This document shows positions 1 to 8,656 of a stretch of DNA of 8,682 bases, one piece after another. Within the stretch, counting starts at the first letter, position 1. The number at the start of each line of letters is the position of its first letter. The notes beneath the pieces were generated by a model, which saw nothing but the letters and a program-made list of their open reading frames with translations, did no database searches and was not told where the DNA came from. The stretch is from positions 1 through 8,682 of the forward strand of contig JAJPZL010000112.1 in the NCBI GenBank assembly GCA_021204375.1, read 5' to 3'. Source of the DNA: Bacteroides sp. GTDB lineage: Bacteria > Bacteroidota > Bacteroidia > Bacteroidales > Bacteroidaceae. Made by a program: the position numbers and the translations under genes.

Positions 1-147
1 ATATTAAGATATGTAAAAATAGCCTGTATAACTTCAAACCCAGGATCTCTCCATAAAAACATTCTCTTCATCCGCATTCCCGGCCATTACTGTCTAAAAT
101 AAAAAGTATATTGTTCAAAATCTAACTACTCAAAAAGTACGAACTGC

Positions 148-155
148 TATTTTTG
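148..155 (+). promoter_or_regulatory. Candidate Bacteroidota -7 promoter element upstream of the GH3 gene
   Basis: TATTTTTG fits the Bacteroidota -7 consensus TAnnTTTG and lies 75 bases before the GH3 start codon, so transcription would begin near 160-165 and leave a leader of about 70 bases. I see no good TTTG-type -33 element at the expected distance; the TTG at 111-113 is too far upstream. Neither of the next two intergenic gaps holds a similar element, so this would serve GH3, GH31 and GH97 as one operon. The rest of 1-230 is AT-rich and shows no convincing reading frame or RNA gene. Motif match only. Confidence 0.4.
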
Positions 156-1346
156 TAACGGGTAAATATCAGAAAAACAAAATTGCCCGTCGTGAAACTA
201 TATCCCTACACATAAATAACGGATCAACGAATGAAAAAGCACTTATTTTTACTCATTATGCCTTTCTTATGGGCTCAATTCCTGAAAGCACAGGTTTTAC
301 CTTACCAAAACCCGGAGCTTACTCCACAGCAGCGGGCAACCGACCTTCTCTCCCGGCTTACCTTAGAGGAGAAAGTGGGTTTAATGGGCGATCATTCCAA
401 CGAAGTACCCCGGTTAGGCGTTAAAAAGTTTGCCTGGTGGAGCGAAGCTCTGCATGGAGTAACCAATCAGGGAGAAGTAACCGTATTTCCTGAACCCATC
501 GGGATGGCTGCTTCTTTCAACGACGAGTTAATATATCAGGTTTTCGATGCAATTTCAGACGAAGCACGGGCACGCTTTCATTCCCGTGAAAGAAAAGGTG
601 ACGAACGTATAAAAGACAATGGTCTCTCCGTCTGGACTCCCAATGTTAATATTTTCCGTGACCCGCATTGGGGGCGTGGTCAGGAAACCTACGGAGAAGA
701 TCCCTACTTGACCTCCCGGATGGGCGTATCCGTCGTAAAAGGATTGCAGGGACCCGCAAGTGCGAAATATCAGAAGTTACTGGCTTGTGTCAAACATTAT
801 GCCATTCATTCAGGGCCGGAATGGAGCAGACACACCTTAAACCTGAATGATCTGGACAACCGTCATATTTGGGAAACCTATATGCCTGCTTTTAAAGCAT
901 TGGTTCAACAGGCCGATGTCAGTCAGGTTATGTGTGCTTACCACCGTCAGGACGACGATCCTTGTTGTGGAAGCAGCCATTTATTACGCCGGATCCTACG
1001 GGATGAATGGGGATTTGACCGCATTGTTGTCTCTGATTGTGGAGCTATTGCCGATTTCTATACCTCACACAAAGTATCCTCCGACGCCCTGCATGCAGCA
1101 GTGAAAGGAGTACTGGCCGGTACCGATGTAGAATGCGGTTACGGATATGCCTATCACAAATTAACGGAAGCCGTTTCACGGAGATTGATTCTGGAATCCG
1201 ACATTAACGAAAGCGTCCACAGGTTACTGACAGAACGCTTTATCCTGGGAGATTTCGATGATAACGCCATAGTACCCTGGGCCAATATACCCGACAGCAT
1301 CATTAATTGCCCAAAACATCAGATGTTGGCATTGGAAATAGCCCGG

Positions 1347-1349
1347 TAA
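1347..1349 (+). other. In-frame TAA stop inside GH3 (codon 373)
   Basis: The reading frame is the same on both sides: ALEIAR, then TAA, then SMTLLQNRKNILPL, which is the usual start of the second GH3 domain. Family members carry Lys, Glu or Gln here, so the ancestral codon was probably AAA, GAA or CAA, changed by one base. An ATG follows at 1353, three bases after the stop and in the same frame. The cut falls at the linker between barrel and second domain. Confidence 0.9.
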
Positions 1350-2176
1350 TCAATGACACTACTACAAAACAGGAAAAATATTCTCCCGTTATCGAAAAAC
1401 CGGAAGATCGCAGTGATCGGTCCCAATGCCGATGATGCCCACCTCATGTGGGGAAATTACAACGGAACTCCTGTTAAGACCATAACCATACTGAAAGGTA
1501 TCAGATCCCTTAGTAACCAGGAGATCTTTTACGACAAGGGATGCGACCTGGTAGATAATATGATACTGGAATCCTTTTTTAGCCAATGCACTATAGAAGG
1601 TCAACCGGGCATAAAAGCAACATTCTGGAATAATAAGGAACGCACGGGTGATGCCGTTACTTCTTTTCATTATGATCAACCGATACGCCTTTCCACGACA
1701 GGACAATATTCGTTCGCGCCCGGGGTAAAACTCCGGGATTTCTCCGGCGTATTTGAAACCATTCTTAAACCTGTAGAATCGGGTGAGATCGTATTCATAC
1801 TACAATCCATCGGTGATTGCCGGTTATCCGTCAATGAGGAAGTCATATCCGATTACACCTCTTGGCGTTTTGTCACCAAACGTATTCCTTACCAGGTAGA
1901 AAAAGGCAAAGAGTACAAGATCCGGATAAACTTTACACAAAACTACGACTTTGCCAGCGCTAACCTGAATTTCAATGTAGGGAAAGAGTCGCCTGTAAAC
2001 TATGACGAACTGATAAAAAAATTAAAGGGAATAGATGTAGTTGTATTTGCCGGTGGTATATCCGGTGAACTAGAAGGAGAAGAGATGCCTATTGAATTAC
2101 CAGGCTTCAAAGGAGGAGACCGGACTGATATTGAGCTGCCCGCCTCGCAAAGAAGCTGTATCAAAGCTTTAAAAGA

Positions 2177-2183
2177 TGCAGAA
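2177..2183 (+). other. Frameshift at an A-run in GH3
   Basis: The frame before this point gives ALKDAEKSDPGELF and then nonsense to a stop at 2240. The frame one base later gives KKVILVNCSGSAIGLVPE, the conserved second-domain strand. The switch lies at a G followed by six A (2180-2186 or close to it). It needs either one inserted base or two lost ones; the family-typical DAGKKV would fit a two-base loss, and an extra A in the run would give DAEKV. The shift direction is opposite to -1 programmed slippage. Confidence 0.85.
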
Positions 2184-2595
2184 AAAAGTGATCCTGGTGA
2201 ACTGTTCCGGATCTGCTATAGGATTAGTACCCGAGGCTGAAAACTGTGAAGCCATTCTGCAAGCCTGGTATAGTAGACAATCGGATGAACAAGCCATTGC
2301 CAAAGTTCTTTTTGGCGATTATAATCCTTCGGGAAAACTGCCCATCACATTTTATAAAAGCATTGATCAACTCCCCGATTTTGAAGAGTATGATATGAAA
2401 GGTCGCACCTACTGGTACCTGAATGAAAGCCCACTGTTCCCGTTTGGTCACGGTTTAAGTTATACCACCTTCTCTACTGGCAAAGCCCGGGCCGCCAGAA
2501 CCGAAATAAGAACAGGTGAAAAGATAACGTTGACCATTCCTGTAAAGAACACCGGGAAACGCCGGGGAACCGAAATCCTTCAGATATATGTGAAA

Positions 2596-2600
2596 AACTC
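2596..2600 (+). other. One-base deletion in GH3
   Basis: The upstream frame reads LQIYVKN and then SIRKAR to a stop at 2617-2619. Restarting with CTC at 2598 gives LNKEGPVRTLRSF and stays open to TAG at 2817-2819, matching the C-terminal fibronectin-III-like domain. Restoring one C (AAC CTC) repairs the frame, so one base appears to be lost from a CC pair. Confidence 0.85.
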
Positions 2601-2878
2601 AATAAGGAAGGCCCGGTAAGAACCCTTCGATCCTTTACCCATGTCAATCTGAAACACGGGACAACCGAAGATATTGTATTGGAACTGGAACCCTCTTTCT
2701 TTGAATGGTATAGTAACACGACCCGCAGAATGGACATTACTCCCGGAGAGTATGAAATATCTTATGGTACAAGTTCTGACGAAAAAGATCTTCAAAAACT
2801 AACCATCAGACTTTTATAGTCCTCTTTAAAGCAAAAAACAAATAATATTCCTACCTAATAATAAAGAGACCAGAAACC

Positions 2879-5506
2879 ATGAAAAGAATCTCCATAAGAA
2901 TAATCCTGCTACTGGCAGGGAACCTATCCATATTTTACTCCTCCTGCATACCCGGTACCTATAAAGATACCGACGAGGAAGTAATCATTAACCTGCCGAC
3001 AGGAAAACTTTCGCTTATACCGATGAATCCAAATTCGGTACGTGTCCGATTCAATCCACCAGACTCCGTTCTTTTGGAAGAACTGATCTACACAGAAAAT
3101 GTGCCTGCTCCTGAATATTCCGTAGAGGAAACCAATCAGGAGATCACCTTAATCCTGGAGCATTTTTCCGTTATTTTCGACAAACACCGGGAAATACTTA
3201 CTTTTAAGGACCCGAACGGGTATATACTGTTGCAGGAAAAAACAGGAGGACGCCTGATAGAGAGATCAACCATACAGGGAACACCGATTTACAAAGTTGA
3301 ACAACAGTTTATCTCTCCCGGCGATGAATACCTGTATGGTACAGGTCAATTCCAGGATGGTTATTTGAATATCAAAGGACTCAGCCGGCGCCTGACTCAG
3401 GTAAATACCCAGATCGCTATCCCCTTTATCCTCTCCAACAAAGGTTACGGCTTGCTCTGGAACAATTATGGTCTTACAGATTTCAATCCCTCCGATAACT
3501 CCATCCGGCTGTCTCCTGTACAGCATACAAACGAAACATTTACAGTAGATGCCACCAGTACAAGCGGGAATAGACGCGAGAGAAGAGAGATAAACGCTTT
3601 CATAGCCTCTATAGAAATTCCCGAAGACGGCCCCTACTCTCTTTTACTGGATGTGGGACAGCGAATGGCACGAAAGCATTATCTATCCGTGAACGGAAAA
3701 ACGATAATAGATGTAAATAATATATGGCTTCCACCCAACACTTCAGTGATCATTGAAATGCAAAAAGGAAAGCATGAGATCGAAGTTCAGGGCGATACAA
3801 ACGATGAGCCGGTAGTTTACTGGCGCAAAGTAACCGATGAGACCACTTTCCGCTCGCCTGTTGCTCAGGCCCTGAATTACACCGTATTTGCAGGGACGGC
3901 TGATGAAGTTATCGGGAGCCACCGGGAGCTGACAGGCCCCACTCCCATGATGCCCTTGTGGAGTTTAGGATACATCCATTGCCGCGAACGTTACAACACA
4001 CAACAGGAGTTACTTGAAAATGCACACGAATTCCGCCGGCGGAAACTACCCATTGATGTTATTGTTCATGACTGGCAATACTGGGGAAAGCACGGTTGGA
4101 ATGCCATGCAGTTCGACGAAGATCGATATCCGGACCCGGCCGGAATGGTTCGTAAGCTCCATGCTATGAATATGCGGCTGATGATCTCCGTATGGGCTAA
4201 GATCGATCCGAACTCTGAAGTAGGAAAGCAGGCAACAGAAAAAGGGTATTACATCCCCGGAAGCGAATGGATCGACTTCTTCAATCCGGATGCAGCTGCC
4301 TTTTACTGGTCAAATTTCAGTGAAAGATTAGTAAAGCCATACCGGATAGATGCCTGGTGGCAGGATGCTACAGAGCCGGAGAACAACGACCTGCAAGATC
4401 GCCTGATCAATAACGACCGGATGCCCGGCGAACTTCTCCGCAATGTTTATCCGATGTATGTCAATAAAACGGTCTACGAAGGGTTGCGTAGAAATGATCC
4501 CGAAAGGCGTACACTCATACTTACCCGCAGCGGATTTTCGGGTATGCAGCGATATGGAGCCGCTACATGGTCGGGTGATGTCGGACATGATTGGGAAACC
4601 TTACGCCGTCAGATTACCGGTGGATTGAGCCAGATGGCCAGCGGCCTCCCCTGGTGGACATACGATGCAGGCGGTTTTTTCCGGCCATTTAACCAATACA
4701 CCAATACAGAGTATCACGAACAATTTTTACGGTGGCTTCAGGCAGCAACTTTTTTCCCTCTACTGCGTGTTCACGGTTATATGAGCCAGGCAGAACCCTG
4801 GAGATACGGCCGTGAAGTAGAGCATATTACCGCCCGGTATCTGGATCTTTGATACCGCATGCTCCCCTATATCTATTCACAATCCGCTACCGTATCCTTT
4901 GCCGGGTCTACCCTGATGCGTCCGTTGATCATGGACTTCCCTACCGATCGGCAGGCCTTAGAACAACGGCATCAATTCATGTTCGGACCTTCCTTACTGG
5001 TAGCTCCTGTAACGGAAGGAGAGGTAAAAGAGTGGAACGTATACTTACCCCAATATTCACCAGGGTGGATTGATTTCTGGAGTAGAGAGAAGTACAGCGG
5101 CGGACAATCTGTTGCTACCCCTGTTACTTTAGAGAAAATACCCTTGTTCGTCAAAGCCGGCTCTATCTTTCCTTTAGGCCCGGAAAAACAATACGCATCC
5201 GAAGAGACAGATAAGCCGTGGGAGATCCGCATTTATCCCGGAGCAGATGCAACATTTACCATCTACGAAGATGAGGGGGATAATTATAACTATGAAAAAG
5301 GAGAGTATGCTACATTCGAGTTAAGGTGGAAAGATACAGAGAAAAAACTGGAGATCAGTGAACGGAAAGGCTCTTTCGCCGGTATGAAGGAGGAGAAAAT
5401 ATTGAATATTACCGTAGTTACCTCTCAACAAGGAACAGGTACTCAGGCAGTTACCCTAATCCGGACGGTAACCTACTCAGGTAAACTCATTCAGATTAAA
5501 ATATAA
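2879..5506 (+). pseudogene. GH31 alpha-xylosidase-type lipoprotein, broken by an in-frame TGA
   Basis: Family 31 retaining alpha-glycosidase, probably an alpha-xylosidase that removes xylose from xyloglucan oligosaccharides. The N-terminus is a lipoprotein signal with a lipobox-like YSSC (Cys23), so the enzyme would sit in a membrane of the envelope. Residues about 25-235 are the N-terminal beta-sandwich. Residues about 238-320 look like the PA14 insert seen in CjXyl31A and BoGH31A (IEIPEDGPYSLLLDVG, then KGKHEIEVQG). The barrel follows, with nucleophile Asp496 in WWQDATEPE and acid/base Asp567 in WSGDVGHDW; the spacing of 71 residues is typical. C-terminal beta domains run to TAA at 5504-5506. 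The reconstructed length is 875 codons including the TGA at codon 658. The gene lies 59 bases after GH3 with no visible promoter between, so it is probably co-transcribed. The open pieces are 2879-4852 and 4859-5506. The family is certain; the alpha-xylosidase assignment is inferred from the PA14 insert and the GH3 neighbour. Confidence 0.9.
4850..4852 (+). other. In-frame TGA stop inside GH31 (codon 658)
   Basis: ITARYLDL is followed by TGA and then, in the same frame, YRMLPYIYSQ. The GH31 family normally reads LRYRMLPYIYS, so the lost codon was almost certainly arginine, and CGA to TGA is a single C-to-T change. An ATG at 4859 follows six bases after the stop in the same frame. The piece before the stop still has both catalytic aspartates but lacks the end of the barrel and the C-terminal domains. 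Confidence 0.92.
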
Positions 5507-5541
5507 TACAAATTATATTACTAAAAATAACACATACTACT

Positions 5542-7461
5542 ATGAAATCCATCCGAATAGCTGCCATCGCGTTTAGTATGGCCATGATCTGTTCCTGTTC
5601 CCAAACCCAAAACACCGTATCCCCGAACGGGAAGATCAGCATATCAGTGTATGTAGAGCCCTCTTCCGATAAAGAGTATGGCCAGGCTTATTTTGATGTA
5701 AATTACCTGGAAGGAAAAACAGAAAAATAGGTATTTTCAAAGGTAGCACTCGGACTCTGTACGGAACAACAACGCTTTGCAGATAATCTCCGGCTGGTAT
5801 CCGTTTCTTCTCCCAGCTCCATCCGTGAAGAGTACGAAATGTTAACCGGAAAACGGCGCTACTGTACCAATAACGGTACAGAAAGAATATACCAGTTTGA
5901 GAACAAAGATAAACAAACCCTGCGGGTCGCCTTCAGAACATACAATGACGGTGTTGTTTTCCGTTACCTGCTCGATGAAGCAAATACAGATATCGCCTTT
6001 GTAACCGCAGAGCTTACCTCTTACCCGATTCCGGACGGAGTGAACCGGTGGATGCACCAATATACCATCGATTATGAAGGATTTTTTCCATTGGCAACGG
6101 ACGGAGAATCACAAGGAAGACGCAATCCGAACCTATGGGGTTATCCCGCTTTGGTAGAACCCCTTGATTCGCTTTTCGTACTCATCACCGAAGCCAATAT
6201 CCGGCGGGGAGATAGTGGTTCCCGTCTCTGCAACGGCGAAAAGCCTGACCGGTACCAGGTATGTACCACCGATGAAAAAGTTGCTTTCGATCAAACCTTT
6301 ATCTCTCCATGGCGGGTACTGATCATTGGATCGCTGGCCGATATCGTCGGATCAACCCTGGTCACCAATGTCTCAGAACCCAGCAAGATCACCCATACCG
6401 ACTGGATCGTTCCGGGCGTTTCGGCCTGGATCTATTGGGCCCACAACTACGGTTCAAAAGATTTCCGGTTGGTAAAAGAGTATATTGACCTGGCCAAGAA
6501 CATGCAATGGCCCTATAACCTGATCGATGCAGACTGGGATGTGATGCAAAACGGAGGAACCGTTGAGGATGCAATTGTTTATGCACAGCAACAAGGGATC
6601 AAATCCATGATATGGTACAATTCGGGAACAAGCTGGATTGGTCCGGGTGCTCCCGGCCCCCTGTACCGGTTGAATAGCAAAGAGAACCGGGAAAAAGAAT
6701 ATGCAAAACTTCAAAATATGGGCGTCTCGGGGATAAAGGTCGATTTCTTTGCCGTAGATGGTGCAGAGATGATGAACTATTATATAGACCTGCTAGAAGA
6801 TGCCGCCAATTATAAGTTAATGATCAATTTTCACGGTGCCACTATCCCCCGCGGCTGGCAAAGAACCTACCCACACCTGATGACGGTAGAGGCGGTATAC
6901 GGTGCCGAATGGTATAATAATCTACCCTTCTTAACCGAACGGGCAGCGGCACACAACGCTACCATACCATTTACCCGCAACGTGATCGGTTCCATGGATT
7001 ATATACCGGGCACCTTCTCCGACTCACAACACCCGCACATCACTTCCCACGGGCACGAACTGGCACTTCCGGTAGTATTCGAATCAGCTTTGCAATACAT
7101 GCCCGATCGCCCAGAGACCTATTATACCCTACCTGACGAAGTAAAAACACTCCTTTCGGAACTCCCCACCACCTGGGACGATACCCGGCTCCTATCCGGG
7201 TATCCCGGAACGGATGTAATTATTGCCCGGCGCAAAGGAGATATCTGGTATATCGGCGGACTTAACGGAACCAACGAAGCCAGAACACTCCATTTTACTC
7301 CCGCTTCCTTAACCGGTTCCGCTAAAACGATAACACTTTTCAAGGATGGAACCAGCGAAAGAAGTTTCAACATAGAAAACAATATACCCCTTACAGATGC
7401 CAACCGCACCCTATCTGTTGAGTGTCTCCCGCGAGGCGGATTTGTAGCAGTTATCAGATAA
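5542..7461 (+). pseudogene. GH97 retaining-type alpha-glycosidase lipoprotein (alpha-galactosidase-like), broken by an in-frame TAG
   Basis: Family 97 hydrolase. The start gives a lipoprotein signal peptide with an ICSC lipobox (Cys19), then SPNGKISISV, the normal opening of the GH97 N-terminal beta domain. The barrel runs about residues 285-530 (PYNLIDADWD, GIKVDFF), and the C-terminal beta domain starts near TWDDTRLLSGYPG. Asp401 in GIKVDFF occupies the nucleophile site of retaining GH97 members; inverting SusB-type alpha-glucosidases lack it. Glu450 in MTVEAVYGAEW is the likely acid/base. Characterised retaining members include the alpha-galactosidase BT1871, and some relatives act on arabinopyranosides, so the substrate is uncertain. 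Restored length is 639 codons, normal for the family. A TAG at codon 63 separates the first 62 residues (5542-5730) from the rest; the next in-frame ATG is at 5839. That start would give a product without signal peptide or the first beta strands. The gene lies 35 bases after GH31. Confidence 0.9.
5728..5730 (+). other. In-frame TAG stop inside GH97 (codon 63)
   Basis: The frame reads NYLEGKTEK, TAG, VFSKVALGLCTEQQ without any shift. The downstream part is a normal GH97 N-terminal strand pattern and carries straight on into the ATG at 5839. The ancestral codon was probably CAG, AAG or GAG (Gln, Lys or Glu). The true gene end is TAA at 7459-7461. Confidence 0.88.
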
Positions 7462-7465
7462 CGTA

Positions 7466-7479
7466 AAATGTAAACATTT
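7466..7479. repeat. Short AT-rich palindrome AAATGT-AA-ACATTT
   Basis: Perfect six-base arms around two bases, starting five bases after the GH97 stop codon. It lacks a GC stem and a following T-run, so it is a poor intrinsic terminator. It could be a protein-binding site or chance in AT-rich DNA. Confidence 0.25.
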
Positions 7480-7550
7480 AAAACCCAAAAGAATAATTGT
7501 AAGCACATACCATACATACTTATTTTTTAAATCTGTTTGCCGCTCCGGTT

Positions 7551-7558
7551 TATCTTTG
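7551..7558 (+). promoter_or_regulatory. Candidate -7 promoter element of the HTCS gene
   Basis: TATCTTTG is an exact match to the Bacteroidota TAnnTTTG -7 motif, placed 43 bases before the HTCS start, which puts the transcript start near 7565. The region about 20 bases upstream is a T-run without a clear TTTG, so the -33 element is weak; the TTTG at 7536-7539 is too close. A promoter of its own fits the usual separate expression of HTCS regulators. Confidence 0.5.
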
Positions 7559-8119
7559 TATTTTTAGAGGGCTATTACTTCCGGACAAACATGAAAAACA
7601 GATGAAGATAAAACTATATTTACTGCTGATTTTGATATCTGCTTATGATCTATACGCTGCAGAGGTTAAATTCTACAGTATCAATACTATTCACAGCACC
7701 TCCGTAAGAGAAACCTTTGCCGTGTGCAAAGATAAGAACGGCTTTATCTGGTCTTCGGCTAAAACAGGTATCCTACGCCTCACCGAAGACCACTGCCGTA
7801 TCTACCAACTGCCCTATAAAACGGTAGACATTACTTTTGTGAAACTCGCCTGCGAAGCCTCGCAGTTAATTGCTTACACCAATAACGGACAGATATTCCA
7901 CTATAACGAACTGTACGACCGGTTCGATCTGCTGGCAGATATGCGGGAGAGGCTTACCAATAATTACCTCACCCTAAGCAATATTGTGATCGATCCGTCC
8001 GGAACATTATGGATAGGCTCTTCCGAAGGACTATATCACTATAAAGAGGGGCGTCTGGCTCCTGTGTGGGGCCTGCGTTACCCTATACAACACCTGTTCT
8101 TTACAGACAGGAATACATT

Positions 8120-8125
8120 ATTTAC
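8120..8125 (+). other. One-base deletion in the HTCS sensor
   Basis: The upstream frame gives HLFFTDRNTLF and then unlike sequence (TPIPMRWLYG) to a stop at 8258. Adding one T to the T-run restores NTLFYADSHEMALWNPETSDHT, which reads into the later propeller blades. The loss is therefore placed in the short T-run at 8121-8123. Confidence 0.8.
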
Positions 8126-8185
8126 GCCGATTCCCATGAGATGGCTCTATGGAATCCAGAAACATCCGACCATACCATTATCCAT

Positions 8186-8188
8186 TAA
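8186..8188 (+). other. In-frame TAA stop inside the HTCS sensor
   Basis: In the restored frame the protein reads SDHTIIH, TAA, NQPEQAIQVSSCYYDPQARLF. Propeller sequence continues in the same frame on both sides, so this is a second, independent lesion 65 bases after the frameshift. The original codon may have been CAA, AAA or GAA. A pair of compensating indels is a less simple alternative. Confidence 0.7.
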
Positions 8189-8653
8189 AACCAACCCGAA
8201 CAGGCCATTCAGGTTTCCAGTTGCTATTACGACCCGCAAGCCCGGTTGTTCTGGATAGGAACCTTCTCACAAGGCTTTTATCTCTATAATGAACAGACCC
8301 GAATCTTTTCCCAACCCACCATCCAGGGATTTCCCAAACAGCCCATACTGGCTCTGGAAGAAAATTCCGACCACACGTTGCTCGCCGGAATTGACGGGCA
8401 GGGAATATGGGAACTGGACCGGAAAAACCAAACCGTACTCAATATATACAAAGAAGATATCAACAACTCTTTTTCTCTCCGGGGAGACGGAGTGTACGAT
8501 ATATTTAATAATGAGAACAACCGCGTATGGGTAGCCACCTACACCGGCGGACTCTCCTTCTTTGAACAGGACACGCCTCTTGTCGACCACATCACCCATG
8601 AAATCAACAACCCCAACTCTTTAGGAAATTATGATTATCCGCATGATGTCCGT

Positions 8654-8656
8654 TGA
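8654..8656 (+). other. In-frame TGA stop inside the HTCS sensor
   Basis: NNPNSLGN...HDVR is followed by TGA and then FIEHHMNVF up to the window edge in the same frame. This fits the start of the next propeller blade (pattern VR-x-F-I-E-D-x-x-x-x-x-W), so translation would normally continue. The original residue cannot be told; Cys, Arg and Gly are all one base away. The evidence is short because the window ends 26 bases later. Confidence 0.65.

Larger units (their letters stand above)
231..2819 (+). pseudogene. GH3 beta-xylosidase/beta-glucosidase with PA14 insert, broken by one stop and two frameshifts
   Basis: Exported family 3 glycoside hydrolase that would release xylose or glucose from non-reducing ends of beta-linked oligosaccharides in the periplasm. 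The start has a clear signal peptide (cleavage likely after Ala20, LKA/Q). Residues about 25-340 form the GH3 barrel: WWSEALHG, the HWGRGQETYGEDP substrate-binding segment, VKHY, and nucleophile Asp269 in VVSDCGAI. The second domain starts at SMTLLQN (1350). It holds a PA14 insert (about residues 460-585) and the acid/base region ELEGEEM (2067-2087). A fibronectin-III-like domain ends at TAG 2817-2819. The reconstructed length of about 862 residues is normal for Bacteroidales PA14-containing GH3 enzymes. The frame is interrupted by TAA at 1347-1349, a shift near 2177-2183 and a one-base loss near 2598. The open pieces are 231-1349, 1353-2240, 2176-2619 and a tail to 2819. The WWSEALHG and SDCGAI motifs favour beta-xylosidase, but beta-glucosidase remains possible. 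Confidence 0.9.

Noticed and set aside
158..190. Imperfect inverted repeat ACGGG / CCCGT in the GH3 leader as a riboswitch or operator
   Set aside because: Only a five-base stem with a loop of more than twenty bases; expected by chance at this size. It could overlap an HTCS binding site but nothing in the sequence supports that.
1389..1706. Minus-strand open frames across the window, for example 1389-1706, 7122-7517 and 8267-8599
   Set aside because: They lie opposite clearly recognised hydrolase or sensor sequence, have no recognisable domains, and their lengths fit chance open frames.
2176..2190. Programmed -1 ribosomal frameshifting at the A-run in GH3
   Set aside because: The downstream frame is reached by skipping one base (+1 or -2), not by slipping back one. 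The run has only six A, which is short for transcriptional slippage. GH3 enzymes are not known to use frameshifting, and the gene has two other lesions.
7462..7600. Intrinsic terminator between GH97 and the HTCS gene
   Set aside because: The only hairpin seen (7466-7479) is AT-only in nearly all pairs, very short and without a following T-run. The T-run at 7523-7528 has no stem directly before it.
1347..8656. Stop-codon reassignment or suppression explaining the internal stops
   Set aside because: TAA, TAG and TGA all occur as internal stops, while TAA (GH31, GH97) and TAG (GH3) also end genes at the expected family lengths. Frameshifts are present as well, which recoding of one codon cannot explain.
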